Assembly (NCBI GenBank): GCA_016721735.1
Contig: JADKHM010000002.1
Coordinates: 248,001 to 312,000, forward strand
Direction: 5' to 3'
DNA from: Flavobacterium sp.
GTDB taxonomy: Bacteria > Bacteroidota > Bacteroidia > Flavobacteriales > Flavobacteriaceae
DNA: 64,000 nucleotides
In this document: positions 34,253-43,000 of the stretch, one piece after another
Position numbering within the stretch: the stretch's first letter is position 1
How the letters are laid out: the number at the start of each line of letters is the position of its first letter
Made by a program: the position numbers and the translations under genes
Notes under the pieces: model-generated
The model's database searches: none
What the model was told of the DNA's origin: nothing
Seen by the model: only the letters and a program-made list of their open reading frames with translations

Positions 34253-35451
34253 ATGAAATTTTTATCCTCAATACTCATTCTTTGCCTTTCTATTTCTTCC
34301 TTTTCGCAAAACAGCAAAGTAAACGGAAGTAAAAATCTACTAGACGCCAATGGGTTTCCTAAAAGTCAACAAAAGCAAGACAGTCGCGCTACTGATTTTT
34401 CACCTAGAAGCACCGATGATATTGTTCTAGGATATGCGGACACAAAGCATTAAGTGAAATAAATATTGTTGGCGAGGCTGATGCATATCCTTGGATTTCT
34501 GGTGATGGACTGCGACTTTACTACACCAATGGTTCGGATTCGAGCAATAGTCTGCTCTATTATTCAGAAAGAGCCAATGTTGATAGTCCATTTCAAACAC
34601 CAACACTAGTGCCAATAAATGTTGTTACCCCAAAGTCTATATGGCTTTCTGAAAATGAATTAGAAGCATATGTTACAACCTTTGTGAGTGGAGGAATACT
34701 CGTTTATTATCAAAGAAATTCAATTGTAGAACCTTTTGGTGCACCGGAGGAAATTTTTTTAAATGGGATAACCTTAGGTTCTATTGCGGGAGCTTCTTTA
34801 AATTCAACTCAAACTGAATTAATACTCTATGCGGCTGGTTATGGTGTAATTACTTTCAATCGAACCAGCTCCAATTCATTTGATTATGTAGGACCATTAC
34901 TTTCTTCTTCCAACTTAAATACTTCAGCAGGTCAACTTTCAAAAGATGATCTTACCTACTTCTTGGGGATAAATAATGCAGGATTCGGTGCCTCTATTAA
35001 TCAGTTAGAGAGAAGCACCATAGCGGATGCCTTTAGCTCCAGCGCATTACAAGAAATTTCCGACCTCAATGAACCCTTGCCTTCTAACATACAGCCTACC
35101 ATGTCAAGTGATTTAGAATGGGTGGTTTTTGTTAGAAATTTTGATGGTATATGGGCAGGAAACGAACTATATATCAGTCATAAAGTGTCTCTTTCAGTCA
35201 TAAAAAATGAAACTAAAAATAATTTTACCGTGATTCCTAATCCGACTTCAGGGAAATTTACTATTACTATGGCAACTTCCCTAAGTTCAAATGAAGATTA
35301 CACTATTGAAATATTCGATTCAACAGGAAAGTTACTACTTGAGAACAAGATGGCAACCGAGGTAAATCTGTCAGATTACGCAGCAGGAATATATTTCGCA
35401 AAAATAACAGGAGGAACTTTTTCTGAAGTACAGAAAATTATTCGCAATTAA
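34253..35451 (+). pseudogene. T9SS type A sorted secreted protein (PD40-like), one frameshift
   Basis: A signal peptide (MKFLSSILILCLSISSFSQ) starts an open frame that stops at 34453 (GYADTKH). The -1 frame takes over near 34435 with CGHKALSEINIVGEADAYPW and runs to 35451. Adding one base gives 399 residues. ISGDGLRLYYTN and repeated short WxSxxxxxxY-like strands suggest a PD40/TolB-like propeller. The C-terminus is a type A sorting domain: VIPNPTSGKFTITM, LLENKM and AAGIYFAKI ending in VQKIIRN. It would be exported by T9SS. Function unknown. Confidence 0.75.
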
Positions 35452-35494
35452 GCGAGGTCAAGTAATATTCCTAAATAGTTAGCAAAAAATAAGA

Positions 35495-36382
35495 CTATTT
35501 ATTTAACAACCTTCGTTGCTCTCTAGCCAAAAGTGTATTTTTAAGCAACATCGCAATCGTCATGGGTCCAACGCCTCCGGGAACTGGCGTAATATGCGAG
35601 GCTTTTTTACTGACCATTTCGAAATCGACATCACCGGTTATCCGATAGCCTTTTTCGGTGGTTTTGTCTTCAACTCGGGTAATGCCTACATCAATGACTA
35701 CTGCACCATCTTTGACCATTTCCGCTTTGAGATAATTCGGAACGCCGAGTGCCGTGATAATAATATCCGCTTGGGTCGTGATTTGCGCGATGTTCTTGGT
35801 GTAACTATGGGTTAAAGTAACGGTGGAATTTCCAGGAAATCCTTTGCGTCCCATTAAGATGCTCATGGGTCTTCCTACGATGTGGCTTCTTCCAATTACA
35901 ACGGTGTGTTTTCCTTTGGTTTCGACATTGTAGCGTTCTAGTAATTCTAATATTCCGAATGGTGTTGCTGGAATAAAAGTTGTCATATCTAGCGCCATCT
36001 TTCCGAAATTTTCTGGGTGAAATCCATCGACGTCCTTTCTAGGATCTATGGCCATGATTACTTTCTGTGTATCGATCTGATCAGGTAATGGCAGTTGCAC
36101 TATAAATCCGTCAATGTCGTCGTCTTCGTTGAGTTGTTTGATTTTCTTAAGCAACTCTGTTTCAGACGTAGTGCTTGGCATTTTGATCAGCGTCGATTCA
36201 AATCCAACTCTTTCGCAGGCTTTCACTTTACTGCCAACATAGGTCAAACTCGCACCGTCATTTCCTACTATTATTGCTGCTAAATGCGGCACTTTTTCGT
36301 TGTTTTTTTTCATTAAATCAACCTCAGCGGTGATTTCATTTTTGATATCATCAGCTGTTTTCTTTCCGTCTAGTAGTTGCAT
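35495..36382 (-). CDS. folD: Bifunctional methylenetetrahydrofolate dehydrogenase/cyclohydrolase
   Basis: One-carbon metabolism enzyme of 295 residues, full length. The conserved YVGSKVKACERVG near 49-61 holds the catalytic Tyr and Lys, QLPLPDQID near 98-106 is the second signature, and the NADP-binding GRSHIVGRPMSILM (about 169-182) and ending DVDFE...HITPVPGGVGPMTIAML are intact. It is a single gene with a low-complexity region upstream. Confidence 0.97.
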   Translation of the reverse strand: MQLLDGKKTADDIKNEITAEVDLMKKNNEKVPHLAAIIVGNDGASLTYVGSKVKACERVGFESTLIKMPSTTSETELLKKIKQLNEDDDIDGFIVQLPLPDQIDTQKVIMAIDPRKDVDGFHPENFGKMALDMTTFIPATPFGILELLERYNVETKGKHTVVIGRSHIVGRPMSILMGRKGFPGNSTVTLTHSYTKNIAQITTQADIIITALGVPNYLKAEMVKDGAVVIDVGITRVEDKTTEKGYRITGDVDFEMVSKKASHITPVPGGVGPMTIAMLLKNTLLAREQRRLLNK

Positions 36383-36487
36383 GGTAGTTGTGTTGTTGGT
36401 TGTGAGTTGTTGGTTGTATGTTGTAAGTTGTATGTTGTATGTTGTGGGTTGTATGTTGTGGGTTGTATGTTGTTGGTTATAAGTTAG
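36383..36487 (+). repeat. Low-complexity GTTGTATGTTGTGG repeat upstream of folD
   Basis: About 105 bases of imperfect tandem units (GTTGTATGTTGT with GG or AA variants), strongly G/T on this strand. It abuts the folD start, so it makes up the folD 5' leader and perhaps promoter region. Similar short ACAACCTACAAC units lie next to the ffh end at about 36700-36715. Confidence 0.85.
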
Positions 36488-36583
36488 TGATTTTTACGAT
36501 TTTTTGTTCTCTATTTTATGCGTTTCCCTATTTAAGAATATTGAATAAATGAAAACACTAACAATTTACGCTAATCGGAATGT

Positions 36584-36694
36584 TACCCTAAACCTGCGTG
36601 AGGGATTGTAGCATTGTCTGAGCTCTTTTTTGTGGAGCTAGCGGAGCAAAAAAAGCGAGTGTGAAAAGCCCGACCCTTGTGGTCACGCCCAAAC
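36584..36694 (+). repeat. Second intergenic element family (CCTGCGTGAGGGAT)
   Basis: Starts ACCTGCGTGAGGGATTGTAG, carries a central hairpin GCTCTTTTTTGTGGAGC with a second GGAGCAAAAAAAGC arm, and ends GTGTGAAAAGCCCGACCC and GGTCACGCCC. The layout of conserved ends around a variable A/T-run stem is like the CCCTAGCCCTGAT elements, but the end sequences differ. Only one copy lies in this window. Confidence 0.7.
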
Positions 36695-36718
36695 CTACCA
36701 CTTACAACCTACAACGTT

Positions 36719-38056
36719 TTATTGCATTCCTTTCATGCCGCCCATCATTTTCATCATTTGTTTTCCGCCTGGACCTTGCATCATTTTCATCATTTTGCTC
36801 ATTTGGTCAAATTGCTTCATGAGTTGGTTGACTTCTTCAATTTTTCTGCCTGAGCCTTTGGCAATGCGCGTTTTTCGTTTCATGTCGATTAGCGCGGGTT
36901 TACTGCGTTCTTTTGGTGTCATCGAATAGATGATGGCTTCGATGTGTTTGAAGGCGTCATCTTCAATCTCTACATCTTTCATGGCTTTAGAAGCTCCGGG
37001 AATCATGCCCACGAGATCCTTCATATTACCCATTTTCTTTACTTGTTGAATTTGAGTAAGAAAGTCATCAAATCCGAATTCGTTTTTAGCGATCTTCTTT
37101 TGTAATTTTCTAGCTTCTTCTTCATTATATTGCTCTTGCGCTTTCTCAACTAAGGAAACCACGTCGCCCATTCCGAGAATTCTTTCCGCCATACGCGATG
37201 GATAGAAAATATCGATAGCATCCATTTTTTCTCCCGTTCCGACAAACTTAATCGGTTTGTTGACTACAGATTTTATGGTAATGGCTGCTCCACCTCGTGT
37301 ATCACCATCTAATTTTGTTAAGATAACCCCATCAAAATTCAATCTATCGTTGAAGGCTTTTGCCGTATTTACCGCATCTTGACCTGTCATGGCGTCAACA
37401 ACAAACAAAGTTTCGTGTGGTTGTATGGCTTGATGCACGTTCGAGATTTCGTTCATCATTTCTTCATCCACCGCTAGACGGCCAGCGGTATCGACGATGA
37501 CTACATTGTATCCTTTTTCTTTTGCATATTTTATGGCATTTAGAGAAATCTCAACTGGATTATTATTTCCAATTTCTGAATAGACTTCAACGCCAATTTG
37601 ATCACCCACTACGTGCAATTGATTGATCGCTGCAGGACGATATACGTCACAGGCCACTAACAATGGTTTTTTATTCTTTTTAGTTTTAAGAAAATTAGCC
37701 AATTTCCCAGAGAAAGTGGTTTTTCCAGAACCTTGCAAACCCGACATTAAGATGACGGTTGGATTTCCAGAAAGGTTAATTCCTGCAACATCGCCACCCA
37801 TCAATTCGGTTAGTTCGTCTTTTACCAATTTAACCAAAAGTTGACCTGGTTGCAGCGTTGTCAAAACATTTTGCCCAATCGCTTTTTCCTTTACATTGGT
37901 TGTAAATTCTTTTGCAATCTTAAAGTTGACATCGGCATCAAGCAACGCGCGTCGTACTTCTTTCAGGGTCTCAGCAACATTTACTTCGGTTATTTTTCCG
38001 TGTCCTTTTAGGATATGAAAGGCTTTATCTAGTTTGTCACTTAAATTATCAAACAT
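36719..38056 (-). CDS. ffh: Signal recognition particle protein Ffh
   Basis: GTPase of the signal recognition particle that binds nascent signal sequences and 4.5S RNA. The 445-residue protein has the N domain (about 1-90), then the G domain with G1 GLQGSGKTT at 106-114, DTAGRLAVDEEMM (G3 region) and TKLDGDTRGGA (G4). The methionine-rich M domain ends MMKMMQGPGGKQMMKMMGG. All domains are complete. Confidence 0.97.
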   Translation of the reverse strand: MFDNLSDKLDKAFHILKGHGKITEVNVAETLKEVRRALLDADVNFKIAKEFTTNVKEKAIGQNVLTTLQPGQLLVKLVKDELTELMGGDVAGINLSGNPTVILMSGLQGSGKTTFSGKLANFLKTKKNKKPLLVACDVYRPAAINQLHVVGDQIGVEVYSEIGNNNPVEISLNAIKYAKEKGYNVVIVDTAGRLAVDEEMMNEISNVHQAIQPHETLFVVDAMTGQDAVNTAKAFNDRLNFDGVILTKLDGDTRGGAAITIKSVVNKPIKFVGTGEKMDAIDIFYPSRMAERILGMGDVVSLVEKAQEQYNEEEARKLQKKIAKNEFGFDDFLTQIQQVKKMGNMKDLVGMIPGASKAMKDVEIEDDAFKHIEAIIYSMTPKERSKPALIDMKRKTRIAKGSGRKIEEVNQLMKQFDQMSKMMKMMQGPGGKQMMKMMGGMKGMQ

Positions 38057-38101
38057 ATTGCTCGGTACTTTTAGAAATTGAAATTCATTTTAAAATGCAC
38101 G

Positions 38102-38109
38102 CAAATTTA
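38102..38109 (-). promoter_or_regulatory. -7 promoter box of ffh
   Basis: TAAATTTG on the minus strand fits TAnnTTTG, about 45 bases upstream of the ffh ATG. The -33 element is not clear. Confidence 0.5.
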
Positions 38110-38339
38110 GGCATTTGAGTTTGAAGTTTTGAAGATTCTTTGATAAAAAAACGGAAAAAAAGATAGTAATATTAGAACTATTATGAAAAAACTGACAACA
38201 CAAATCCTTTGAATTACAGGTAGCTTTACTGAAATTATGGAAAACAATTCTTAATTACAAAAAAAAACTATTTGCAAGTAGGGTAATTCAAATTCTACTT
38301 GTTTACTACCCATAATGTCAAACTTAAAATGAAATCCAA

Positions 38340-38768
38340 ATGACCAGAAAAGAATTTTTCGCAAGAGTAGGATTAGGAGCAGCTGCGGTTCTCATACCAG
38401 CTTGTATTGGAGGTTTGGCTAGCAGTTGTAGCAACGATGATGATGATGGCGATGTAACGCCAGCTCCAACGAATGTTGATTTTACCTTAGATATTACTAC
38501 AGGTGCATTGGCAACCAATGGTGGTTATTTGACCAAAAATGGCATTGTAGTCGCTCGAACCAATGACGGTGAATTCCTCGCCGTGTCTGCTTCATGTACA
38601 CATCAAGGAACCAATGTAAAATATGTGGCGAGTGCTAATAATTTCCACTGTCCAAATCACGGTGCAGATTTTAGCAGCAACGGAACTGTAATCGATGGAC
38701 CAACAAGTACCAATTTGACGAGTTACAACACAACATTGACTGAAAATTCGCTTCGCGTTTTCTCTTAA
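38340..38768 (+). CDS. Rieske [2Fe-2S] lipoprotein
   Basis: A 142-residue exported electron-transfer protein. The Rieske ligands are Cys86 and His88 (SCTHQG) and Cys104 and His107 (HCPNHG). The N-terminus MTRKEFFARVGLGAAAVLIP resembles a cofactor-protein export signal but has no twin arginine. Two lipobox-like cysteines follow (Cys22 in LIPAC, Cys30 in LASSC), then an acidic spacer. It is the first of seven co-directional genes and is small for a Rieske subunit of a bc1 complex, so it is probably a stand-alone electron carrier. Confidence 0.9.
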   Translation: MTRKEFFARVGLGAAAVLIPACIGGLASSCSNDDDDGDVTPAPTNVDFTLDITTGALATNGGYLTKNGIVVARTNDGEFLAVSASCTHQGTNVKYVASANNFHCPNHGADFSSNGTVIDGPTSTNLTSYNTTLTENSLRVFS

Positions 38769-38792
38769 ATTTTGAATTTAAAATTGTAAAAT

Positions 38793-39314
38793 ATGAAACT
38801 AAGAATCTTATACATATCCTTTTTGCTTCTTTCCCTTTTTGCCAATGGACAAGAGAAAAACATCTTCGACATTGCGAGAAAGGGCACATTACAAGAACTT
38901 CAAAATGCCTACAAAAAGAACCCAGATGTCATCAATTCAGTTGATGAAAAGAAGTCGAGTCCACTAATTTTAGCAAGCTATCGCGGTAACGTAGAGGTGG
39001 CATTATTTCTAGCGGAAAAAGTTAAGGATGTGAATTACAATTCCGGAATGGGTACAGCCCTGATGGCCGCAGTCATGTCGGGAAGTAACGCAATTGTAGA
39101 GAAATTGATTCAAGTAAAAGCGAACCTCAATTTGTCTGATCAAGGTGGAAAAACCGCCTTAATATACGCCACTTTCTTCAACAAAAATGATTTAGCAAAG
39201 ATGCTGTTACAAGCTAATGCTGCTACAGATATAAAAGATATTGATGGTCGAACCGCCCTAGATTACGCGACTTTCAACAAGAATACCGAATTAACAATAC
39301 TATTACAAAAATAG
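38793..39314 (+). CDS. Exported ankyrin-repeat protein
   Basis: A 173-residue protein with a signal peptide (MKLRILYISFLLLSLFANG) and about four ankyrin repeats: SSPLILASYRGNVEVALFL, GTALMAAVMSGSNAIVEKL, KTALIYATFFNKNDLAKML and RTALDYATFNKNTELTILL. Periplasmic ankyrin proteins often sit beside redox genes in other bacteria (for example AnkB beside catalase). It starts 24 bases after the Rieske gene. The partner protein is not known. Confidence 0.9.
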   Translation: MKLRILYISFLLLSLFANGQEKNIFDIARKGTLQELQNAYKKNPDVINSVDEKKSSPLILASYRGNVEVALFLAEKVKDVNYNSGMGTALMAAVMSGSNAIVEKLIQVKANLNLSDQGGKTALIYATFFNKNDLAKMLLQANAATDIKDIDGRTALDYATFNKNTELTILLQK

Positions 39315-39358
39315 AATTCAATTTAATCTAATCTAATACTTAACCTATCATGAAAACA

Positions 39359-40123
39359 ATGAAAAAATCTTACCTGCTAATGCTATGTTTTGGTGTAATG
39401 CAATTTGGCTTTGCACAACAAAAAGAAACACCTCTTACCAACTGTGGTGGAATGAAAGTAAAAATCAACATGGATTCTACGACTTCAACTGCTACCATTA
39501 CGATGGTTGGTCCATCAACAAAGTGGATTTCGATAGGATTGGGAACCTCTGATATGGCCGTAAATAAAGACGTGCACACTTACGGAACCACACTACTTGA
39601 TCAATATTTCACAAGCAATGGACACGTTGCACCAACTACGGATGCAACTAATAATTTGACTTTGGTTAGCAATACCGTAAGCGGAAGTACTAGAACTGTT
39701 GTCTATACAAGACCCTTTACTACTGGTGATGCCAAGGATTATGCATTTGTATACACCATCAACTCTATAAATATTGTTTGGGGTATCGGACCATCAACTA
39801 ATGTAACTTCTGAACATTCAACATTCGGATCTAAAACACTGACGTTCTCTGCTGTTTTAGGAGTGGAAGATTATACGACATTGACTGATCTTGTAGTTTA
39901 TCCAAATCCTTCAAACGGAATTTTTACAATTGCCAAAAATAACCTGACCAGCATAAACAAAATTAGTGTTTATGATGTGAATGCGAAGCTTTTGAAAGTT
40001 ATTGCTACTGAAATTACAGATCAAAACAACACTATCGATCTAACAGAATTAAGCAAAGGAATGTACTTTATGGAAATTGCAAATGATACTGATCAAGTAG
40101 TGAAGAAAATCATAATCAACTAA
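39359..40123 (+). CDS. DOMON-like protein with T9SS type A sorting domain
   Basis: A 254-residue secreted protein. The signal peptide (to FGFAQ) is followed by a DOMON-like domain (about 30-165): VKINMDSTTSTATITMVGPS, TKWISIGLG, DVHTYGTTLLD and TGDAKDYAFVYTINSINIVW. This fold binds haem or sugars at the cell surface in other systems. The C-terminus is a type A sorting domain: VYPNPSNGIFTI, then KGMYFMEIAN and VKKIIIN, so it is exported through T9SS and surface-anchored or released. An alternative ATG lies three codons upstream (39350). Haem binding is inferred, not shown. Confidence 0.85.
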   Translation: MKKSYLLMLCFGVMQFGFAQQKETPLTNCGGMKVKINMDSTTSTATITMVGPSTKWISIGLGTSDMAVNKDVHTYGTTLLDQYFTSNGHVAPTTDATNNLTLVSNTVSGSTRTVVYTRPFTTGDAKDYAFVYTINSINIVWGIGPSTNVTSEHSTFGSKTLTFSAVLGVEDYTTLTDLVVYPNPSNGIFTIAKNNLTSINKISVYDVNAKLLKVIATEITDQNNTIDLTELSKGMYFMEIANDTDQVVKKIIIN

Positions 40124-40136
40124 AAACGTACAAAAG

Positions 40137-40523
40137 ATGAAAAAATCGAGAATTATTGCCCTCTTCCTGCTTGTAGCAGTAATAGTTGGGATTTCAACGT
40201 ACAATTATGTAATGCATGGTGGTGCTAGAGATTTGTCTGAAGAAGCAACTAATTTCTCTGTGAGTTCAAAAGTACTTGCAGAAGCATTTACAAAAAATAC
40301 CAAACTGGCCAACTCAAAATATCTTGAGCAAGCAGTGGCTGTGAGCGGTATTGTTACTGATGCAAATGAAAACGAAATTACCCTTGACAATGGTATTGTT
40401 TGCAGTCTTAAAAAATCGGATGCTTCTATCAAAGTGAATCAAGCGATAACTATCAAAGGAAGAGTTGTTGGTTATGACGATTTGATGGAAGAAATAAAAT
40501 TAGATCAATGCTTTTCAATCTAA
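40137..40523 (+). CDS. OB-fold (tRNA_anti-like) membrane-anchored protein
   Basis: A 128-residue protein with one N-terminal membrane helix (about 5-26) and a five-stranded OB-fold domain: LEQAVAVSGIVTDANENEIT, LDNGIVCSL and AITIKGRVVGYDDLMEEIKL. It belongs to the tRNA_anti-like group, which despite the name is not expected to bind tRNA when located outside the cytoplasm. Two Cys residues are present (in IVCSLKK and DQCFSI). It starts 13 bases after the DOMON gene and ends 10 before the next, so it is part of the operon. Confidence 0.85.
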   Translation: MKKSRIIALFLLVAVIVGISTYNYVMHGGARDLSEEATNFSVSSKVLAEAFTKNTKLANSKYLEQAVAVSGIVTDANENEITLDNGIVCSLKKSDASIKVNQAITIKGRVVGYDDLMEEIKLDQCFSI

Positions 40524-40533
40524 ATAAGAAATA

Positions 40534-41406
40534 ATGAATTTGAAACCTCTTTTTTCCTTGCTTTTTCTTTTTTCATTTGTCGGTATTGTGTCGGCACAAG
40601 ATGACTTACTGAATCAGCTCGATACCATAAAGCCAACAGGCAAACAGGTAGAAATTGCCGCCTTTAAAGGATTGCAAGTTTGTAGTATGCAATCAACAAA
40701 ACTTCCTATAAAAGGAGAATGGTATTTTCTAGTGTCGCACAGATTTGGTGATCTTACAGAAGGAATCAATAATTTCTTCGGATTGGATAATGCACTGACG
40801 AGAATTGGCGGAATATACGGCGCAACCAATTGGTTGTCTTTAGGAGCTTCTCGACATACGTTCAATAAGACATTTGAACTTTCCGCAAAATACATGCTGG
40901 TGAGCCAAAAAATAGACGGATTCCCTTTTTCGATTGTTGGTTATAATTCGATGGATATTAATTCTTCAAAATTTAACAAAGAAGAGTATCCTAACTTTAA
41001 AGACAGTAATCGAATGGCTTATACCTCACAACTTTTGATTTCTAGAAAATTTAACGAATCTGTTTCTTTTGAAATCAATCCTATTTTGGTGCATAAAAAT
41101 TTATATGACGCTCAACCTGGTACTGAGAAGAAAGACCAAGTGCTGATTGCGGGAGGTGGACGTTGCAAATTGTCTAAGCGAATTAGTTTCAACTTAGAAT
41201 ATGCGTATCGTCTGAACGAACCAGAGAAGGAAGTATATCATAATCCGCTTACTGCTGGTTTTGATATTGAGACTGGAGGTCACGTATTTCAACTTGTATT
41301 TTCCAACTCACAAGCCATGAATGACGTTGCATATTTTACCAATGCAAACGGAAAATGGAACGGAGGAAGCATTTACTTTGGATTTAACATGTATAGAGTA
41401 TTTTAA
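40534..41406 (+). CDS. DUF5777 family outer-membrane beta-barrel protein
   Basis: A 290-residue protein with a signal peptide (to VSAQ) and alternating amphipathic strands typical of a small outer-membrane barrel: WYFLVSHRFGDLTEGINNFF, TFELSAKYMLVSQKI, RISFNLEYAYRLNEP and HVFQLVFSNSQAM, ending in an aromatic residue (YFGFNMYRVF), as barrel proteins do. It matches the DUF5777 family. With the redox proteins around it, it could be the porin part of an electron conduit or a channel for a small substrate. This is inference from context. Confidence 0.85.
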   Translation: MNLKPLFSLLFLFSFVGIVSAQDDLLNQLDTIKPTGKQVEIAAFKGLQVCSMQSTKLPIKGEWYFLVSHRFGDLTEGINNFFGLDNALTRIGGIYGATNWLSLGASRHTFNKTFELSAKYMLVSQKIDGFPFSIVGYNSMDINSSKFNKEEYPNFKDSNRMAYTSQLLISRKFNESVSFEINPILVHKNLYDAQPGTEKKDQVLIAGGGRCKLSKRISFNLEYAYRLNEPEKEVYHNPLTAGFDIETGGHVFQLVFSNSQAMNDVAYFTNANGKWNGGSIYFGFNMYRVF

Positions 41407-41408
41407 TT

Positions 41409-41759
41409 ATGAAGACACTAAAAATAACCCTATTAATTTCACTGGCCTTGGGTTCGATCCTATTTTCATGCGAATCGAATACCTACGAAGAAATTGCCGG
41501 CGTAGTCGAAAATCCTACCTACGAAGCCAACGTAAAAGGAATTATGGAAGACAAATGCAATTCTTGTCACAACCCAGACTACGGACAAGAACCTTATTTG
41601 CAAACGTATGATTTGGTAAAAGATGCCTGTGAAAATGGGAGCTTACTATGTAAGGTTGATGGTTCTTGCGGTTCAATTATGCCAACCGAAGGAAAAATGC
41701 CAAAAGCAAGGATAGACATAATCCAAAATTGGGCGTTACAAGGATATCTCGAACAATAA
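41409..41759 (+). CDS. Monohaem cytochrome c-like lipoprotein
   Basis: A 116-residue lipoprotein: lipobox ILFSC with Cys21, then a single c-type haem site CNSCH (Cys50, Cys53, His54). Candidate axial Met residues lie in GSIMPTEGKMPKA, near the C-terminal helix as in Planctomycete/DUF1588-type cytochromes. Two additional Cys (KDACEN, LLCKVDGSC) may form disulfides. It starts 2 bases after the DUF5777 stop, so translation is coupled. Confidence 0.88.
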   Translation: MKTLKITLLISLALGSILFSCESNTYEEIAGVVENPTYEANVKGIMEDKCNSCHNPDYGQEPYLQTYDLVKDACENGSLLCKVDGSCGSIMPTEGKMPKARIDIIQNWALQGYLEQ

Positions 41760-41771
41760 ATAAAAACAAAT

Positions 41772-42317
41772 ATGAAAAGAATTCTGATTGTTGTATTGTC
41801 ATTGCTCATGGGTGAAGCTATGTTCGCTCAAAAATTGATGACACGATCCGGCGAAGTAAAGTTCGACGCATCAATGCCTGATTTGGTTGAAATTGCTGGA
41901 ACAAATTCAGGTGCCTCATGTATTTTTGATGAAAGCACCGGTGAATTTGTGGCTCTTGCACTAATAAAATCTTTTAAATTCAAATCGCCGCTAATGGAAG
42001 AACATTTTAATGAAAACTATATGGAGTCTTCAAAGTTTCCGAAGTCTACTTTTAAAGGTAAGATACTCAATTTTGACGCGTCTAAATTAAGTGGAACAAA
42101 AAGTTCGTACGAATTAGAAGGAGACTTAACCATTCACGGTGTTACCAAAAAGATAAAAACGAAAATCACCTTAGTGGAAAGTGCTGGAAAAGTAGTGGCA
42201 ACGAGTAATTTTACCGTAAAATGTAAAGATTATGCGATTGAAATTCCAAGTTTAGTAAAAGAGAAATTTGCTGAAAACATTAAAGTTTCCTTAGACTTTC
42301 CTCTAGAAAAGAAATAA
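41772..42317 (+). CDS. YceI family lipid-binding protein
   Basis: A 181-residue periplasmic lipocalin-like protein. It has a signal peptide (to AMFAQ) and the YceI strands SGEVKFDASMPDLVEI, AGTNSGASCIFDESTGEFVA and FPKSTFKGKIL, DLTIHGVTKKIKTKITLVES. Family members bind isoprenoids such as polyprenyl quinones. That is interesting beside redox proteins, since it could carry a quinone. It starts 12 bases after the cytochrome gene and is the last of the operon. Confidence 0.92.
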   Translation: MKRILIVVLSLLMGEAMFAQKLMTRSGEVKFDASMPDLVEIAGTNSGASCIFDESTGEFVALALIKSFKFKSPLMEEHFNENYMESSKFPKSTFKGKILNFDASKLSGTKSSYELEGDLTIHGVTKKIKTKITLVESAGKVVATSNFTVKCKDYAIEIPSLVKEKFAENIKVSLDFPLEKK

Positions 42318-42343
42318 AAATTGTTTGTTTAGTTTTTGACCGA

Positions 42344-42380
42344 AAAACCGCTTAAGGCATTGCGCTTTAGGTGGTTTTTC
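42344..42380 (+). terminator. Terminator of the Rieske-to-YceI operon
   Basis: A stem AAAAACCGCTTAA / TTTAGGTGGTTTTT with wobble pairs and a T-rich right arm, about 30 bases past the YceI stop. Confidence 0.7.
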
Positions 42381-42491
42381 ACTTTTAGGACATGGCAGTG
42401 TTTTCTTCAAAAAATTGCCTAAAGAGAGCCATATACAACCTCAAGTGAGCATCAACTAATATATAACTCTGAGGATCCAAACAAAAGACCA

Positions 42492-42518
42492 CAAAAAAAG
42501 CCAGCATTAAACTGGCTT
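42492..42518 (-). terminator. Terminator of the lipocalin-like lipoprotein gene
   Basis: Perfect stem AAGCCAG / CTGGCTT with loop TTTAATG and a following T run on the minus strand, 25 bases past the stop. Confidence 0.88.
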
Positions 42519-42542
42519 GTATTAGTAATCAATAGAATTGAT

Positions 42543-42983
42543 TTACATCTTTTCAAAACTTAGAAGATCTATGCTTCCGTCGTCTCCACTCGTATGTTTA
42601 AGTTCTAATTTTAGATTCGTGCAAGTCAGGACGCTCCAATCTTCAGTAATCGATTCAAATGGACCATCAACTTCACTTGCAAAAGCAACTGGAATAATTA
42701 CTAATCCGCTGTCTGTCGTAGAACTCCAAGTCCCTACTTTTGTTTTTGCTCCCGTCGCAGTCAAGACACCTTCCGGGCTAAAAGTAAAAGTATAAGTTGA
42801 AAAATTAGAAGTTTCATCATTTCCAGCTTCCGTATACGAAGTAACCTTCCAAGAACCTTCGGTAATGATTGTGTTTACTTGTGCGGCCGTAATACCTGGC
42901 GCAACTGTTTTGTCATCTTTTGAGCATCCAATAAAAGACAAAATCAATAGAGACAGCAATGTGGTACATAAAATATTTTTCAT
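42543..42983 (-). CDS. Lipocalin-like lipoprotein, unknown function
   Basis: A 146-residue lipoprotein: lipobox LSFIGC with the acylated Cys at about residue 20. The mature part resembles lipocalin-like (DUF4923/lipocalin_4) domains: ITEGSWKVTSYTEAGNDET, TYTFTFSPEGVLTA and KVGTWSSTTDSGL, with LELKHTSGDDGS near the end. Its domain is clearly related to the C-terminal part of the next gene upstream (43001-44025), so the two are tandem paralogues. Separated from it by 17 bases and probably co-transcribed. Confidence 0.82.
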   Translation of the reverse strand: MKNILCTTLLSLLILSFIGCSKDDKTVAPGITAAQVNTIITEGSWKVTSYTEAGNDETSNFSTYTFTFSPEGVLTATGAKTKVGTWSSTTDSGLVIIPVAFASEVDGPFESITEDWSVLTCTNLKLELKHTSGDDGSIDLLSFEKM

Positions 42984-43000
42984 GCTACAAAGCTATAAAA

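Noticed and set aside
41321..41611. Plus-strand frame bridging the DUF5777 and cytochrome genes
   Set aside because: It runs in a different frame through the conserved CNSCH codons and has no domain of its own.
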